A stretch of 64,000 nt of DNA from Planctomycetaceae bacterium (GTDB lineage: Bacteria > Planctomycetota > Planctomycetia > Planctomycetales > Planctomycetaceae). The notes under the pieces are model-generated. The model was not told where the DNA came from. It was given only the letters and a program-made list of their open reading frames with translations, and did not search any database. Where the stretch lies: contig JABISG010000152.1 of NCBI GenBank assembly GCA_018699955.1, positions 1-64,000 on the forward strand. The letters run 5' to 3'. A program made the translations under genes and the position numbers. This document shows positions 1-9,672 of this stretch, piece after piece (position 1 is the first letter of the stretch; each line of letters begins with the position of its first letter).

Positions 1-15
1 GGCGAAATAGCGCAT
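1..15 (-). CDS. 5' end of a gene running off the left edge
   Basis: Only the first five codons (MRYFA) are inside the window. The start is supported by an AGGAGA Shine-Dalgarno at 23-28, seven bases upstream of the ATG at 15-13. No function can be assigned. Confidence 0.5.
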
Positions 16-592
16 GACAACATCTCCTGTCATAGTGTGACCGAGATTGAAGATCGCTGTTTGCTCCACCGAAGTGGTGGCGCGTGCAGCAAAACGAACT
101 GCGGAATCACAGGTTTCTCTGGAATCGGCAAGCCAACACGACCAATTAAAAAAGCCCACACTGCTGGCCGTTGGGGCGTAGCAGAATGGGCTTTCGTACC
201 CGAGATTTGTCCGACGCTTTCGTCGCATCTACGTACTCAAGTATAAGGGTAAAAAAGGGGCAAACGCAAGGATTTCTTCTGTCGATGTGCATCGTCGCCG
301 AGAACGACACACTCCACGTAACCGGCGAAGCTGACCCTGGAAATCAACCGCCAGAAACTTCCCTCGAAACTCGATCTCAAAATCGAAACGAAGGCGACGG
401 TGAAGTCGTTGTCGGCGGGCGCTGTTGTCGGCGTGGCGAGTGCGTAATTGACTGCTGCAGTCAACAACACTCGCCGGGAGGGTGGATGTTCGCTGGTTGG
501 GTGGCTGGGGTCGCAGCGTAGCGAAGCCCCCAGACGATGCGTGTCCGACGTTCTTTTTGCCTTCTCGCATCAACAGCGATACCATCGCCGGA
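16..592. other. 577-base stretch without a confident gene
   Basis: Several frames are open, but none has a good start and convincing composition. The best candidate is a plus-strand remnant. The frame from about 284 reads sensibly to about 327, and a different frame from 328 to a TAA at about 444 has lysine-rich, protein-like composition (KLTLEINRQKLPSK). Joining the two needs a frameshift. A short inverted repeat (TTGACTG...CAGTCAA, about 447-463) follows. The right part carries REP-like copy A1. Read as decayed or intergenic DNA in front of the transposase remnant. Confidence 0.4.
500..536 (+). repeat. REP-like palindromic repeat, family A, copy A1
   Basis: The sequence begins GGTGGCTGGGGTCGCAGCG and ends GCGAAGCCCCCAGACG. 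The inner part folds as GGGGTCGC paired with GCGAAGCCCC. Its inverted partner A2 lies on the other side of the transposase remnant. Further copies are at 45994-46158 and 53037-53083. Two inverted copies around a Y1 transposase is the classic REP/RayT arrangement. Confidence 0.7.
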
Positions 593-1148
593 ATGGGTAC
601 CCAGCATCGCAAACACTTCAATGACGCCGGTCACGCACACGAGTTGACCTTTAGTTGCTATCGAGGTCTTGCGTTTCTCAAGCGCGAGCGAACGCGCCGC
701 TGCTTGGCCGATGCGATTCAGGAATCGCGTGAAAACTGGCAGTTCGACCTGTGGGCCTATGTTGTCATGCCCGAGCACGTTCATCTGGTGGTTCGTCCGC
801 GCGAAGCAGAATACGACATCGCGGCGATTCGCAAAGCAATCAAGGCACCGGTCGGCACAGCAGCAATCGCTTGGCTGGAAACGAACGCCCCGAATGGCTG
901 CCCCGCATCACGCGAAAACGCGGAGGCGGAACCGAACGATTATTCTGGCAATCGGGTGGCGGCTATGATCGCAACACCGTCGAACCGACACACTGATGAC
1001 AATGATCGACTACATTCATGCTAACCCTGTGAGGCGTGGACTGGTCGAACGCGCGTCGGATTGGGAATGGTCAAGTGCCGCCTTTCTGCAAGATAGAGGA
1101 GACTCGCCGATTCCTGTGGATCGAGTGCCGCCGGAGTGGGTGCCGTGA
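593..1148 (+). pseudogene. REP-associated tyrosine transposase (RayT, IS200/Y1-like), frameshifted
   Basis: RayT proteins are single-strand DNA transposases that act on REP palindromes. The reading begins MGTQHRKHFNDAGHAHELTF. It contains the Y1 HUH metal-binding motif as MPEHVHLVV (about 60 residues in) and the family end motifs ERLFWQSGGGYDRN and MIDYIHANPVRRGLVERA, finishing near PPEWVP. These blocks lie in three frames. One base appears missing near 885 (after WLETNAP) and another near 992 (after VEPT), so the gene cannot give one intact protein unless the deletions are sequencing errors. The likely catalytic tyrosine lies in the GGYDRN or DYIHANP part, after the first break. It is flanked by inverted repeats A1 and A2. 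Confidence 0.8.
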
Positions 1149-1159
1149 AGGGAGCGTTC

Positions 1160-1197
1160 GTCGGGGGGCTTCGCTGCGCTTCGACCCCAGCCACCCC
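1160..1197 (-). repeat. REP-like palindromic repeat, family A, copy A2
   Basis: Close reverse complement of A1: GTCGGGGGGCTTCG at the left and GACCCCAGCCACCCC at the right. It starts 12 bases after the last codon of the transposase remnant, so A1-RayT-A2 forms a unit of about 700 bp. Confidence 0.7.
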
Positions 1198-1365
1198 TTT
1201 CAGACTTGATCGCGGTGCTGATCCGCTGCGAATGTGGTATTGTGGAGTCCCTGCGAGGCTTGTGGCCGGACGGCTGATGCGGCAGTTCATTGTCGCGGTA
1301 CGGCGAGCAGGGATCGGGCTTCGGCTCAATCCAGAATGGGAAACATCGGTTAGGACTGACAGACC

Positions 1366-1839
1366 ATGAACAAGCAACCGATCGGCATCTCGGTTCCGCG
1401 GTCCGGGCAAATCGACACGGCTCATTCGCTGTTTCGACTATTGCTGATTGGACTGCTGTGCCTGGCAGCCGGTTGTGGCTCCGACGCCCCAGCCACCTTT
1501 GAGCCATTCCAGCGCGATATCGATGCCGGATTGGAAATTTGGAGGCTGGATTTCGACGACGCGGGGACCATCAAGCACTATTTTGTGTTTGAGAACGGCA
1601 AGCCTGTCAGGCAGTACATGGAAAACAGCGGTGAATGGGAAGAAACGACTAAGAAAGTCGAAGTGACAATGGACGGTGGCAAAGAAGCCGATGGTTCCAT
1701 CAAGGTCAAGTATTCGATTGATACGTTCGACATGCAAGTTGTGACAGATTTCATAATCAACGGAAACAAATTCACCGGAACAATCGTCAATGGAGACGAG
1801 GAGTCGCCGATTGCTGGGAGTGCGGAACGAATTAACTGA
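1366..1839 (+). CDS. hypothetical lipoprotein
   Basis: 157 residues. An atypically long N-terminus (about 22 residues) precedes a hydrophobic segment LFRLLLIGLLCLAAGC. Its LAAGC lipobox (Cys at about residue 37) predicts lipid attachment after export. The mature part is soluble, acidic and beta-rich, with no family I recognise. It may form a unit with the LamG gene that starts 21 bases downstream. Function unknown. The start could be internal, since the signal segment is unusually far from the first Met. Confidence 0.65.
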   Translation: MNKQPIGISVPRSGQIDTAHSLFRLLLIGLLCLAAGCGSDAPATFEPFQRDIDAGLEIWRLDFDDAGTIKHYFVFENGKPVRQYMENSGEWEETTKKVEVTMDGGKEADGSIKVKYSIDTFDMQVVTDFIINGNKFTGTIVNGDEESPIAGSAERIN

Positions 1840-1860
1840 CGACGACCGTGAGGTGTGACG

Positions 1861-2874
1861 ATGAGAGCGTGCTCGAAAACTGTTGCCGTTGCATTTTCCT
1901 GTTTGCTGGGATGCGCCTGCCCCGCGCTGTCGGCAAGCCCGGAATGGAAAGTTGCGATTGAGTTGAACGACGGTGCTCGCATTGTGGGCGTGCCAACTTT
2001 CGGGTCGATTCGATTTCAGACCGCCGCAGGGACGACGGATATTTCGTTGCGGTCGCTTCATTCGGCATCACACAGCAATGGTGTTTGGATTGTTCACACG
2101 GAAAACACGAAGCAGCTATCAGGAAAGATGTTGACGGAATCGCTGGGCGTGAAAACTTTGGTGGGGCCGGTGACCGTGCCGATACGGTTGGTCGTCGGTC
2201 TGGAAGTTTATCCCACCACCATCGACGCCAATTTGCCGGCGCGTGATGATCTGGTGCTGTACCTGAACTTCGACCGCAACGGGGGCAAGCGGGCGCGGAA
2301 TCAGGCGTCCTTTCGACATCATGCCGAGGTGCGGGCCGCCCAATGGATTCCCGACGGCAAACAGGGCGGGGCCTACGAATTCAATGGTGATGCCCAGTTG
2401 GTCATTCCCCACCATGCCGAGCTTTGCCCCACGGCTTACACGCTGGCTGCCTGGGTCTACCCGAATGATCCGCAAGGCCCGTGGCGACAGGTGATCGGCA
2501 AGACGAAGGCATCGTTTTACGGCGGCTACGCTCTGTGCCGATTTCCGAAAGACAACGCCAATATATCCTTTTACGTGGGCGAATACGGCTCCGCGATAGT
2601 CAAACAGCCTGTACCCAGGCGCCAATGGACTCACGTTGCCGGCGTTTGCGATGGCAGGCACGTGCAACTATTCGTCAACGGGGAACCATCGCTTCCGGTG
2701 CCGCTGACCAAAGGGCATACGAACCACACCGAGACGCCATTAATCATCGGCGGTTTCGGTGGTTACAACTGGATTGGGAAACTCGACGAGGTGACTCTGT
2801 ACCGCCGGGCGCTTTCCGGTCAGGAAATTGAACAACTGATGCTGGCCGGATCGCGGCGCGAAAAAAGCAAATGA
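1861..2874 (+). CDS. exported LamG (concanavalin A-like) domain protein
   Basis: 337 residues with a signal peptide (MRACSKTVAVAFSCLLGCAC, cleavage near ALSA). The first half (about 30-120) is a beta-rich region common upstream of LamG domains in planctomycetes. The second half (about 130-330) is a LamG/laminin-G-like jelly roll, with LVLYLNFDRNGG, YTLAAWVYP, QWTHVAGVCDGRHVQLFVNG and ending IGKLDEVTLYRRALS. Such domains bind polysaccharide or protein at the cell surface; the ligand is not predictable. I chose the ATG at 1861 over a GTG at 1855 because GTGAGG lies seven bases upstream of it. Confidence 0.8.
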   Translation: MRACSKTVAVAFSCLLGCACPALSASPEWKVAIELNDGARIVGVPTFGSIRFQTAAGTTDISLRSLHSASHSNGVWIVHTENTKQLSGKMLTESLGVKTLVGPVTVPIRLVVGLEVYPTTIDANLPARDDLVLYLNFDRNGGKRARNQASFRHHAEVRAAQWIPDGKQGGAYEFNGDAQLVIPHHAELCPTAYTLAAWVYPNDPQGPWRQVIGKTKASFYGGYALCRFPKDNANISFYVGEYGSAIVKQPVPRRQWTHVAGVCDGRHVQLFVNGEPSLPVPLTKGHTNHTETPLIIGGFGGYNWIGKLDEVTLYRRALSGQEIEQLMLAGSRREKSK

Positions 2875-2960
2875 AAGTTTGAGCTGCTGAAAACCGGTAA
2901 CGGCATTGCAGACGTCTTGACACACAATGATTGACATCCAAGCGAAAAGGTTTTGATACG

Positions 2961-3989
2961 ATGAATTTGCATTTGCTGATGGTCGCGTGTTGTGCGTTGG
3001 TTGTTTTGCCGAAGGGTTTAACCGCTGCGGAGCCGTTGCCGGTGCCGGTGCCGGTTGATTCGATTCTCAGGGCCGAAGGCAATGTCGCGTTCACCGAGGG
3101 GCCGGCTTGGCATCCGAGTGGGAATGTTTATTTCAGCGACATCGCCAACAATCGCATCATGCGGCGTGACCGCAACGGGCAGATTCACGTTTACCGCACG
3201 CCGTCGGGAAAGACGAATGGGTTGTTGTTCGATCACAAGGGGCGGCTGCTCTGTTGTGAAGGGGGCGGAGCCGACAGTAATCGGCGGGTGACGCGCATCG
3301 AACTGGATGGCACGATAACCGTGTTGGCCGACCGCTATCGGGGCAAGAAACTGAATTCACCCAACGATTTAGCGATCGATTCGCGCGGCCGCATTTACTT
3401 CAGCGATCCCCGCTATCGCAATCGCAAGGGAATGGAGCAATTGGACGAGAAGGGCGAGCAGATTGAAGGTGTGTATCGCATCGACGGCGTTGGCAAGGTC
3501 GAGCGTGTGCTGACCCACGAAGTGGATCGGCCCAACGGCATTCTTGTCTCTCACGGAAGCAAGTACTTGTACGTCGCCGACAACTGCAATGATGGCCCGC
3601 GCGGAATGGGCGGCAACCGCAAGATGTGGCGGTTCAGTCTCAAGCTGGACGGCGACGTCGTTCCGAATAGCCGCAAGTTGATGTTCGATTGGGGCGGTGA
3701 CCGCGGCCCCGACGGAATGGCGATGGATACAGAGGGCCGGATTTACGTGGCCGCCGGGTTTAATTTCCCGAGTCCCCCCCGTGAACTCGCAAAGAGATAC
3801 AAGGCGGGAGTGTATGTCATTTCCCCGGCGGGCAAGTTGCTGCAGTTCATTCCGATTCCCATGGACATGGTGACCAACTGCACGTTCGGCGGCGACGATT
3901 TGAAGACGTTGTTCGTGACGGCGGGACACACGCTGTGGAGCATTCGCACCGATGCGGTGGGATATCTGGCGTGGCCGGCGGCAAAGTGA
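2961..3989 (+). CDS. exported SMP-30/gluconolactonase/LRE-family protein
   Basis: 342 residues with a signal peptide (MNLHLLMVACCALVVLPKG, cleavage after TAA). The rest is a six-bladed beta-propeller of the SMP-30 family: FTEGPAWHPSGNVYFSDI, NSPNDLAIDSRGRIYFSDP, RPNGILVSHGSKYLYVADN and RGPDGMAMDTEGRIYVAAG. The conserved Glu (EGPAW), Asn (NSPND) and Asp (GPDGMAMD) match the usual divalent-metal ligands. Family members hydrolyse sugar lactones. Here the enzyme would act outside the cytoplasm; the substrate is unknown. The ATG at 2961 fits the signal peptide better than an upstream TTG. Confidence 0.85.
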   Translation: MNLHLLMVACCALVVLPKGLTAAEPLPVPVPVDSILRAEGNVAFTEGPAWHPSGNVYFSDIANNRIMRRDRNGQIHVYRTPSGKTNGLLFDHKGRLLCCEGGGADSNRRVTRIELDGTITVLADRYRGKKLNSPNDLAIDSRGRIYFSDPRYRNRKGMEQLDEKGEQIEGVYRIDGVGKVERVLTHEVDRPNGILVSHGSKYLYVADNCNDGPRGMGGNRKMWRFSLKLDGDVVPNSRKLMFDWGGDRGPDGMAMDTEGRIYVAAGFNFPSPPRELAKRYKAGVYVISPAGKLLQFIPIPMDMVTNCTFGGDDLKTLFVTAGHTLWSIRTDAVGYLAWPAAK

Positions 3990-4062
3990 ATTCGTGCGTT
4001 TGGGGAACGAACAAAGTGACAAGCGTGTTGGCGGACGGATCGTTTTTCAAGAAGGATATGTT

Positions 4063-4290
4063 GTGGAAGACACCGTTACACTCTCATTGAGCCGTAACCA
4101 GGCGCTCGTGTTATTTGAGTGGCTGAGTAATCTCGATGATAAAGAATGCTCTGAATACGATCATCCCGCTGAAGAACGCGTTCTTTGGCGAATTCAGGGG
4201 CAATTGGAATCTACGCTCGTCGAGCCATTCGATCCAGATTATTGTGCGATTCTTGCGGCTGCGAGAACTGAAGTCGCATCTCTTGGTTAG
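4063..4290 (+). CDS. small hypothetical protein
   Basis: 75 residues starting at a GTG preceded by AAGGA six bases upstream. The sequence is acidic and helical (LSLSRNQALVLFEWLSNLDD, then CSEYDHPAEERVLWRIQGQLES and LAAARTEVASL). No export signal. The pattern resembles small proteins of unknown function found in many bacteria, but I cannot name a family. It is convergent with uvrB. Confidence 0.6.
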   Translation: MEDTVTLSLSRNQALVLFEWLSNLDDKECSEYDHPAEERVLWRIQGQLESTLVEPFDPDYCAILAAARTEVASLG

Positions 4291-4358
4291 GCCCGCGCAA
4301 AACGAGCAACATGCGATCCGCTTCGGAAAGCCTGCGCGTCGCGGCTAACCGGATTGGA

Positions 4359-6458
<2,100 letters not shown>

Positions 6459-6574
6459 GGAGGGCAAGTTCAAAGTCAAAGGAAAAAAGGAAAGAGTGGG
6501 GACATCGTTTCAAAGTTGTGCACGCGGCTCGGCAGGAGCCTTGCCTTTCCATTTTTGCAGCGGCTCGATGCAAA

Positions 6575-7657
6575 TCAACAATCCACCGTGTATCGCGCCA
6601 TTTTGTCCGGGTCGACTTCGATTCCGAGGCCGGAGGTTGTTGGCACGCTCATTTTTCCGCGGACGATTGGGAACGGTTCGGTGATGATGTCATCTTCCAA
6701 CCCGTAATAGGTGCAATCGTTGGCGAGCGTGTAGGCGGGGTTACTGGCGGCAACGTGCAACATGGCGGCCGTCTTGGGGCCGAGATCGTGGCCGCAATGC
6801 ATGATGGCGGTGATGCCGGCGGCGGCAGCGACGTAGCCGATTTTCGCACAGGGAAGTATGCCGCCGGCGATATGGGTGTCGGGCAGAATGAATTCGGCCG
6901 CGCCGGCGTGCAGGATTTCCCAGACGCTTTCCGGGCCGATGACGCTCTCGTTGAGCGCAATGGGCGTTGTGGTTTGTTCGCGAAGCCAGACGGCTTCGGA
7001 CAGTGGTTCGGCCATAATCGGCTGTTCGAAGTATTCCAGGTCGTACTCTTCCAGTCGGCGGCCCAAATCGGCAGCTTCTTGTGGCGAGTAGGCACGGTTG
7101 GGATCGATGCGGAGTTTGAGCCGATCGCCAACGGCATCGCGCACGCCGCGAACCATATTGAAATCTTCTTCCATGTCGGAGCCGGCTTTGGTCTTCAGCG
7201 TGCTGTAACCCTGCTCGACATACAGCGAGGCAATTTCGCCGGCGCGTTCGTAACTCTGAATACCCATGCAGGCGGCCAGTTCAATTTCGGACCGCAGAAT
7301 TCCGCCCAACAAAACCGCAACCGGCAAGCCGGCAGCTTTGCCGCAGATGTCCCACAGGGCGAGTTCGATGCCGCACTTCAGTCGCGTTTCCAGTGGGCAA
7401 TCGCGGTGAAAGGCTTCGATGTTTTGCGGGTCACGGCCGATGAGCCATTCTTCCGCATCGTGTTGCATTTCACGGCCGCTGATGTCGGGCAGGAAATTGA
7501 CGTTGTGCTCACCCAAACCGCTGATGCCCTTGTCGGTCTCGACTTGAACGATGCCTTTTTTCGTGGTCGAACTGGTGCGGATATGCGAGCGATACGGCGC
7601 GATGGGCGCGATTTGTGGAACTTCGACGATGGTCACTGTGACGTTGGTGATTTTCAT
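6575..7657 (-). CDS. enolase-superfamily (mandelate racemase/muconate lactonizing) enzyme
   Basis: 360 residues, full length for the superfamily. The N-terminal capping domain starts MKITNVTVTIVEVP. The barrel carries a KxK catalytic pair (TLKTKAG, about 175), then metal ligands in order: Asp in LRIDPNRAY, Glu in YFEQPI, Glu in LNESV. A final IMHCGHD region carries candidate acid/base residues. Such enzymes remove a proton next to a carboxylate, giving racemisation, lactonisation or acid-sugar dehydration. The adjacent IlvD/Edd dehydratase on the same strand (85 bases upstream) favours an acid-sugar role, but substrate specificity cannot be read here. Confidence 0.85.
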   Translation of the reverse strand: MKITNVTVTIVEVPQIAPIAPYRSHIRTSSTTKKGIVQVETDKGISGLGEHNVNFLPDISGREMQHDAEEWLIGRDPQNIEAFHRDCPLETRLKCGIELALWDICGKAAGLPVAVLLGGILRSEIELAACMGIQSYERAGEIASLYVEQGYSTLKTKAGSDMEEDFNMVRGVRDAVGDRLKLRIDPNRAYSPQEAADLGRRLEEYDLEYFEQPIMAEPLSEAVWLREQTTTPIALNESVIGPESVWEILHAGAAEFILPDTHIAGGILPCAKIGYVAAAAGITAIMHCGHDLGPKTAAMLHVAASNPAYTLANDCTYYGLEDDIITEPFPIVRGKMSVPTTSGLGIEVDPDKMARYTVDC

Positions 7658-7710
7658 GAGGGGTACTCAGTGTTGCTTTGGCAAATGAAAGTGACGAAAG
7701 AAATTCCATA

Positions 7711-7733
7711 GCTGCGATGCAACGCATCGCAGC
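7711..7733. repeat. palindromic repeat, family E, copy 1
   Basis: Perfect 10-base arms GCTGCGATGC and GCATCGCAGC around an AAC loop, between the dehydratase and enolase-superfamily genes. A second copy with the same loop and compensated arm changes is at 11930-11952. No U-run follows, so it is more likely a repeat element than a simple terminator. Confidence 0.6.
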
Positions 7734-7741
7734 TGCAGTTC

Positions 7742-9472
7742 TCACGACCGTCCCACCAGCGGGGGGACGAACTGCAGTTCTTCCTCGCTGCGCGGGCGCA
7801 GAAAGTCGAAGTCGCAGCCTTCGTGGGCTTGCAGAACGTGGTCGATGTAAAGCCGTGGGTAGCCGCGCAGGTGCGCCGTCTTCGGTGGTTGCCAGACGTC
7901 GTGGCGCAGCTTTAACTCTTCATCGGTGACGTCAAGGTGGAGTTTTCGGGCGGCGACGTCGAGTTCGATCCAGTCGCCCTCTTCCACCAGCGCCAGCGTG
8001 CCACCGGCGGCCGCTTCTGGCGAAAGGTGCAACACAACCGTGCCGTAACTTGTACCCGACATACGGGAATCGCTGATGCGGACGATATCGGTCACGCCTT
8101 GCTCCAACAGCTTTTTTGGCACGGGGATCATGCCCCATTCGGGAAAGCCGGGTACGCCTTTGGGGCCGGCGTGTTTTAGTACCAACACACTGTCGGCATC
8201 GACGGGTAACTCCGGGTCGTCGATGCGATCGAGCATATCCTGGTAATGGTTGAAGACAACGGCCCGCCCCCGATGTTCCAGCAGCTTCGCGGAAGCGGCC
8301 GACGTCTTGATGACCGCTCCGTGCGGTGCGAGGTTTCCGGTGACGACGGCGAGCGAACCGGTTTCTGAAATCGGCTCGTCCCGCAGGCGAATCACTTCGC
8401 GGTCGTAACATTTTGCGTCGACGAGATTCTCACCGAGCGTTTGTCCGGTCACGCTCAGGCAGTCCTCGTCCAACAGATCGCCGAGTTCCGCGAGGACCGC
8501 CGGGACACCGCCCGCTGCGAAAAAACGATCCATCAGGAATTCGCCCGACGGGCTGAGATTAACCAGGAACGGTATCGACTGTGAAAGTTCGTCGAAGCGG
8601 GCAAGTGGCAGGTCGAGGTTTCGCCGCCCGGCGATCGCAATGAGATGCACGACGGCGTTGGTCGAGCCGCCCAATGCCAACAGCGTGCGAATCGCGTTGT
8701 CGAATGCGGCCGGTGTCAGGATCGATTCGGGCCGGAGATCTTCTTCGACCATGCTGACGATGCGACGGCCGGTTTCCACTGCGGCCGAGATGCGGCGGCT
8801 GTCGGTTGCTGGAATTGCCGCCGTGCCGGGAAGCATCATGCCGAGCGCTTCGGAGAGCGACGTCATCGTCGATGCGGTGCCCATGGTATTGCACGATCCG
8901 GCACCGCAGGAAATGCACGCTTCCAAGTCGTCCCACTCGCTGCGACTGATTCGGCCCGCACGGACGTCGTCCCAGTGCTTCCAGATATCGGTTCCAGAAC
9001 CGACAGGCTTGCCGCGCCAACGGCCGACGTCGCGCGGTCCGCCGTTGAGTTGAATGGCGGGCAAATTCGCGGAGGCGGCAGCCATCAGTTGCGCCGGTGT
9101 CGTCTTGTCGCAATTGCACAACAAGACGACACCGTCGATCGGGTTGGACCGCAACGTTTCTTCGACGTCCATCGCCATCAGGTTGCGATACAGCATCGCC
9201 GACGGCTTCATCATCTCCTCGCCGAGCGAGATGGTGGGGAACTCCAACGGCAACCCGCCCGCGGCAAGAACTCCCCGTTTGACCGCCTCGGCCACTTCTC
9301 GCAGATTCATGTTGCAGTTGTTCAGTTCGCTCCAACTATTGGCGATGCCGATGACCGGTCGGCCCTCGTAGTGCGAGGGATCGATGCCCATCGACCGCAG
9401 CGAACTGCGATGCTGAAACGCCAATTCCGGCCGCCCGGCAAACCACTCGGCACTGCGCAAAGGAACGTTCAA
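7742..9472 (-). CDS. IlvD/Edd-family dehydratase, sugar-acid type
   Basis: 576 residues. The family dehydrates 2,3-dihydroxy acids with an iron-sulfur cluster and Mg. Visible are the cluster and metal motifs NCDKTTPAQLMAAA (about 125) and SCGAGSCNTMGTASTM (about 190), and a C-terminal swivelling domain with SDSRMSGTSYGTVVLHLSPEA. The CNTMGTASTM form is typical of pentonate or other sugar-acid dehydratases rather than the branched-chain amino acid enzyme (inference). The neighbouring enolase-superfamily gene agrees. It could still be a general dihydroxy-acid dehydratase; no other ilv genes are nearby. Confidence 0.85.
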   Translation of the reverse strand: MNVPLRSAEWFAGRPELAFQHRSSLRSMGIDPSHYEGRPVIGIANSWSELNNCNMNLREVAEAVKRGVLAAGGLPLEFPTISLGEEMMKPSAMLYRNLMAMDVEETLRSNPIDGVVLLCNCDKTTPAQLMAAASANLPAIQLNGGPRDVGRWRGKPVGSGTDIWKHWDDVRAGRISRSEWDDLEACISCGAGSCNTMGTASTMTSLSEALGMMLPGTAAIPATDSRRISAAVETGRRIVSMVEEDLRPESILTPAAFDNAIRTLLALGGSTNAVVHLIAIAGRRNLDLPLARFDELSQSIPFLVNLSPSGEFLMDRFFAAGGVPAVLAELGDLLDEDCLSVTGQTLGENLVDAKCYDREVIRLRDEPISETGSLAVVTGNLAPHGAVIKTSAASAKLLEHRGRAVVFNHYQDMLDRIDDPELPVDADSVLVLKHAGPKGVPGFPEWGMIPVPKKLLEQGVTDIVRISDSRMSGTSYGTVVLHLSPEAAAGGTLALVEEGDWIELDVAARKLHLDVTDEELKLRHDVWQPPKTAHLRGYPRLYIDHVLQAHEGCDFDFLRPRSEEELQFVPPLVGRS

Positions 9473-9508
9473 CAGTTTTCACCCTAAATAAGTGTTTGAA
9501 TGTCTCAG

Positions 9509-9538
9509 AAAAGCCGACGGGCTGCGGCCCATCGGACC
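9509..9538. repeat. palindromic repeat, family C, copy C1 (diverged)
   Basis: AAAAGCCGACGGGCTGCGG followed by CCCATCGGACC, a diverged member of the family whose better copies are at 25831, 28735 and 62436. It lies between the divergent dehydratase and M50 protease genes. Confidence 0.5.
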
Positions 9539-9672
9539 GTCCCCTCTCAGCATACCCACCAGCAGCCGCATCACCTAGAATGGAGTGTACGGTGATTGAT
9601 GGAGAAGAGAAACAGAACGGATTTCTTGCCGCGGCAGCGGACGGATTCTAAGAGCTATTTATTGGGTCTTGC

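Noticed and set aside
229..621. 130-codon minus-strand frame across repeat A1
   Set aside because: Arg/Ser-rich composition, crosses a repeat, no Shine-Dalgarno and no motif.
6518..7711. 397-codon plus-strand frame opposite the enolase-superfamily gene
   Set aside because: Antisense shadow; the minus-strand product has all metal ligands of its superfamily.
8645..9487. 280-codon plus-strand frame opposite the IlvD/Edd dehydratase
   Set aside because: Antisense shadow of a confident gene; His/Arg-rich composition without motifs.
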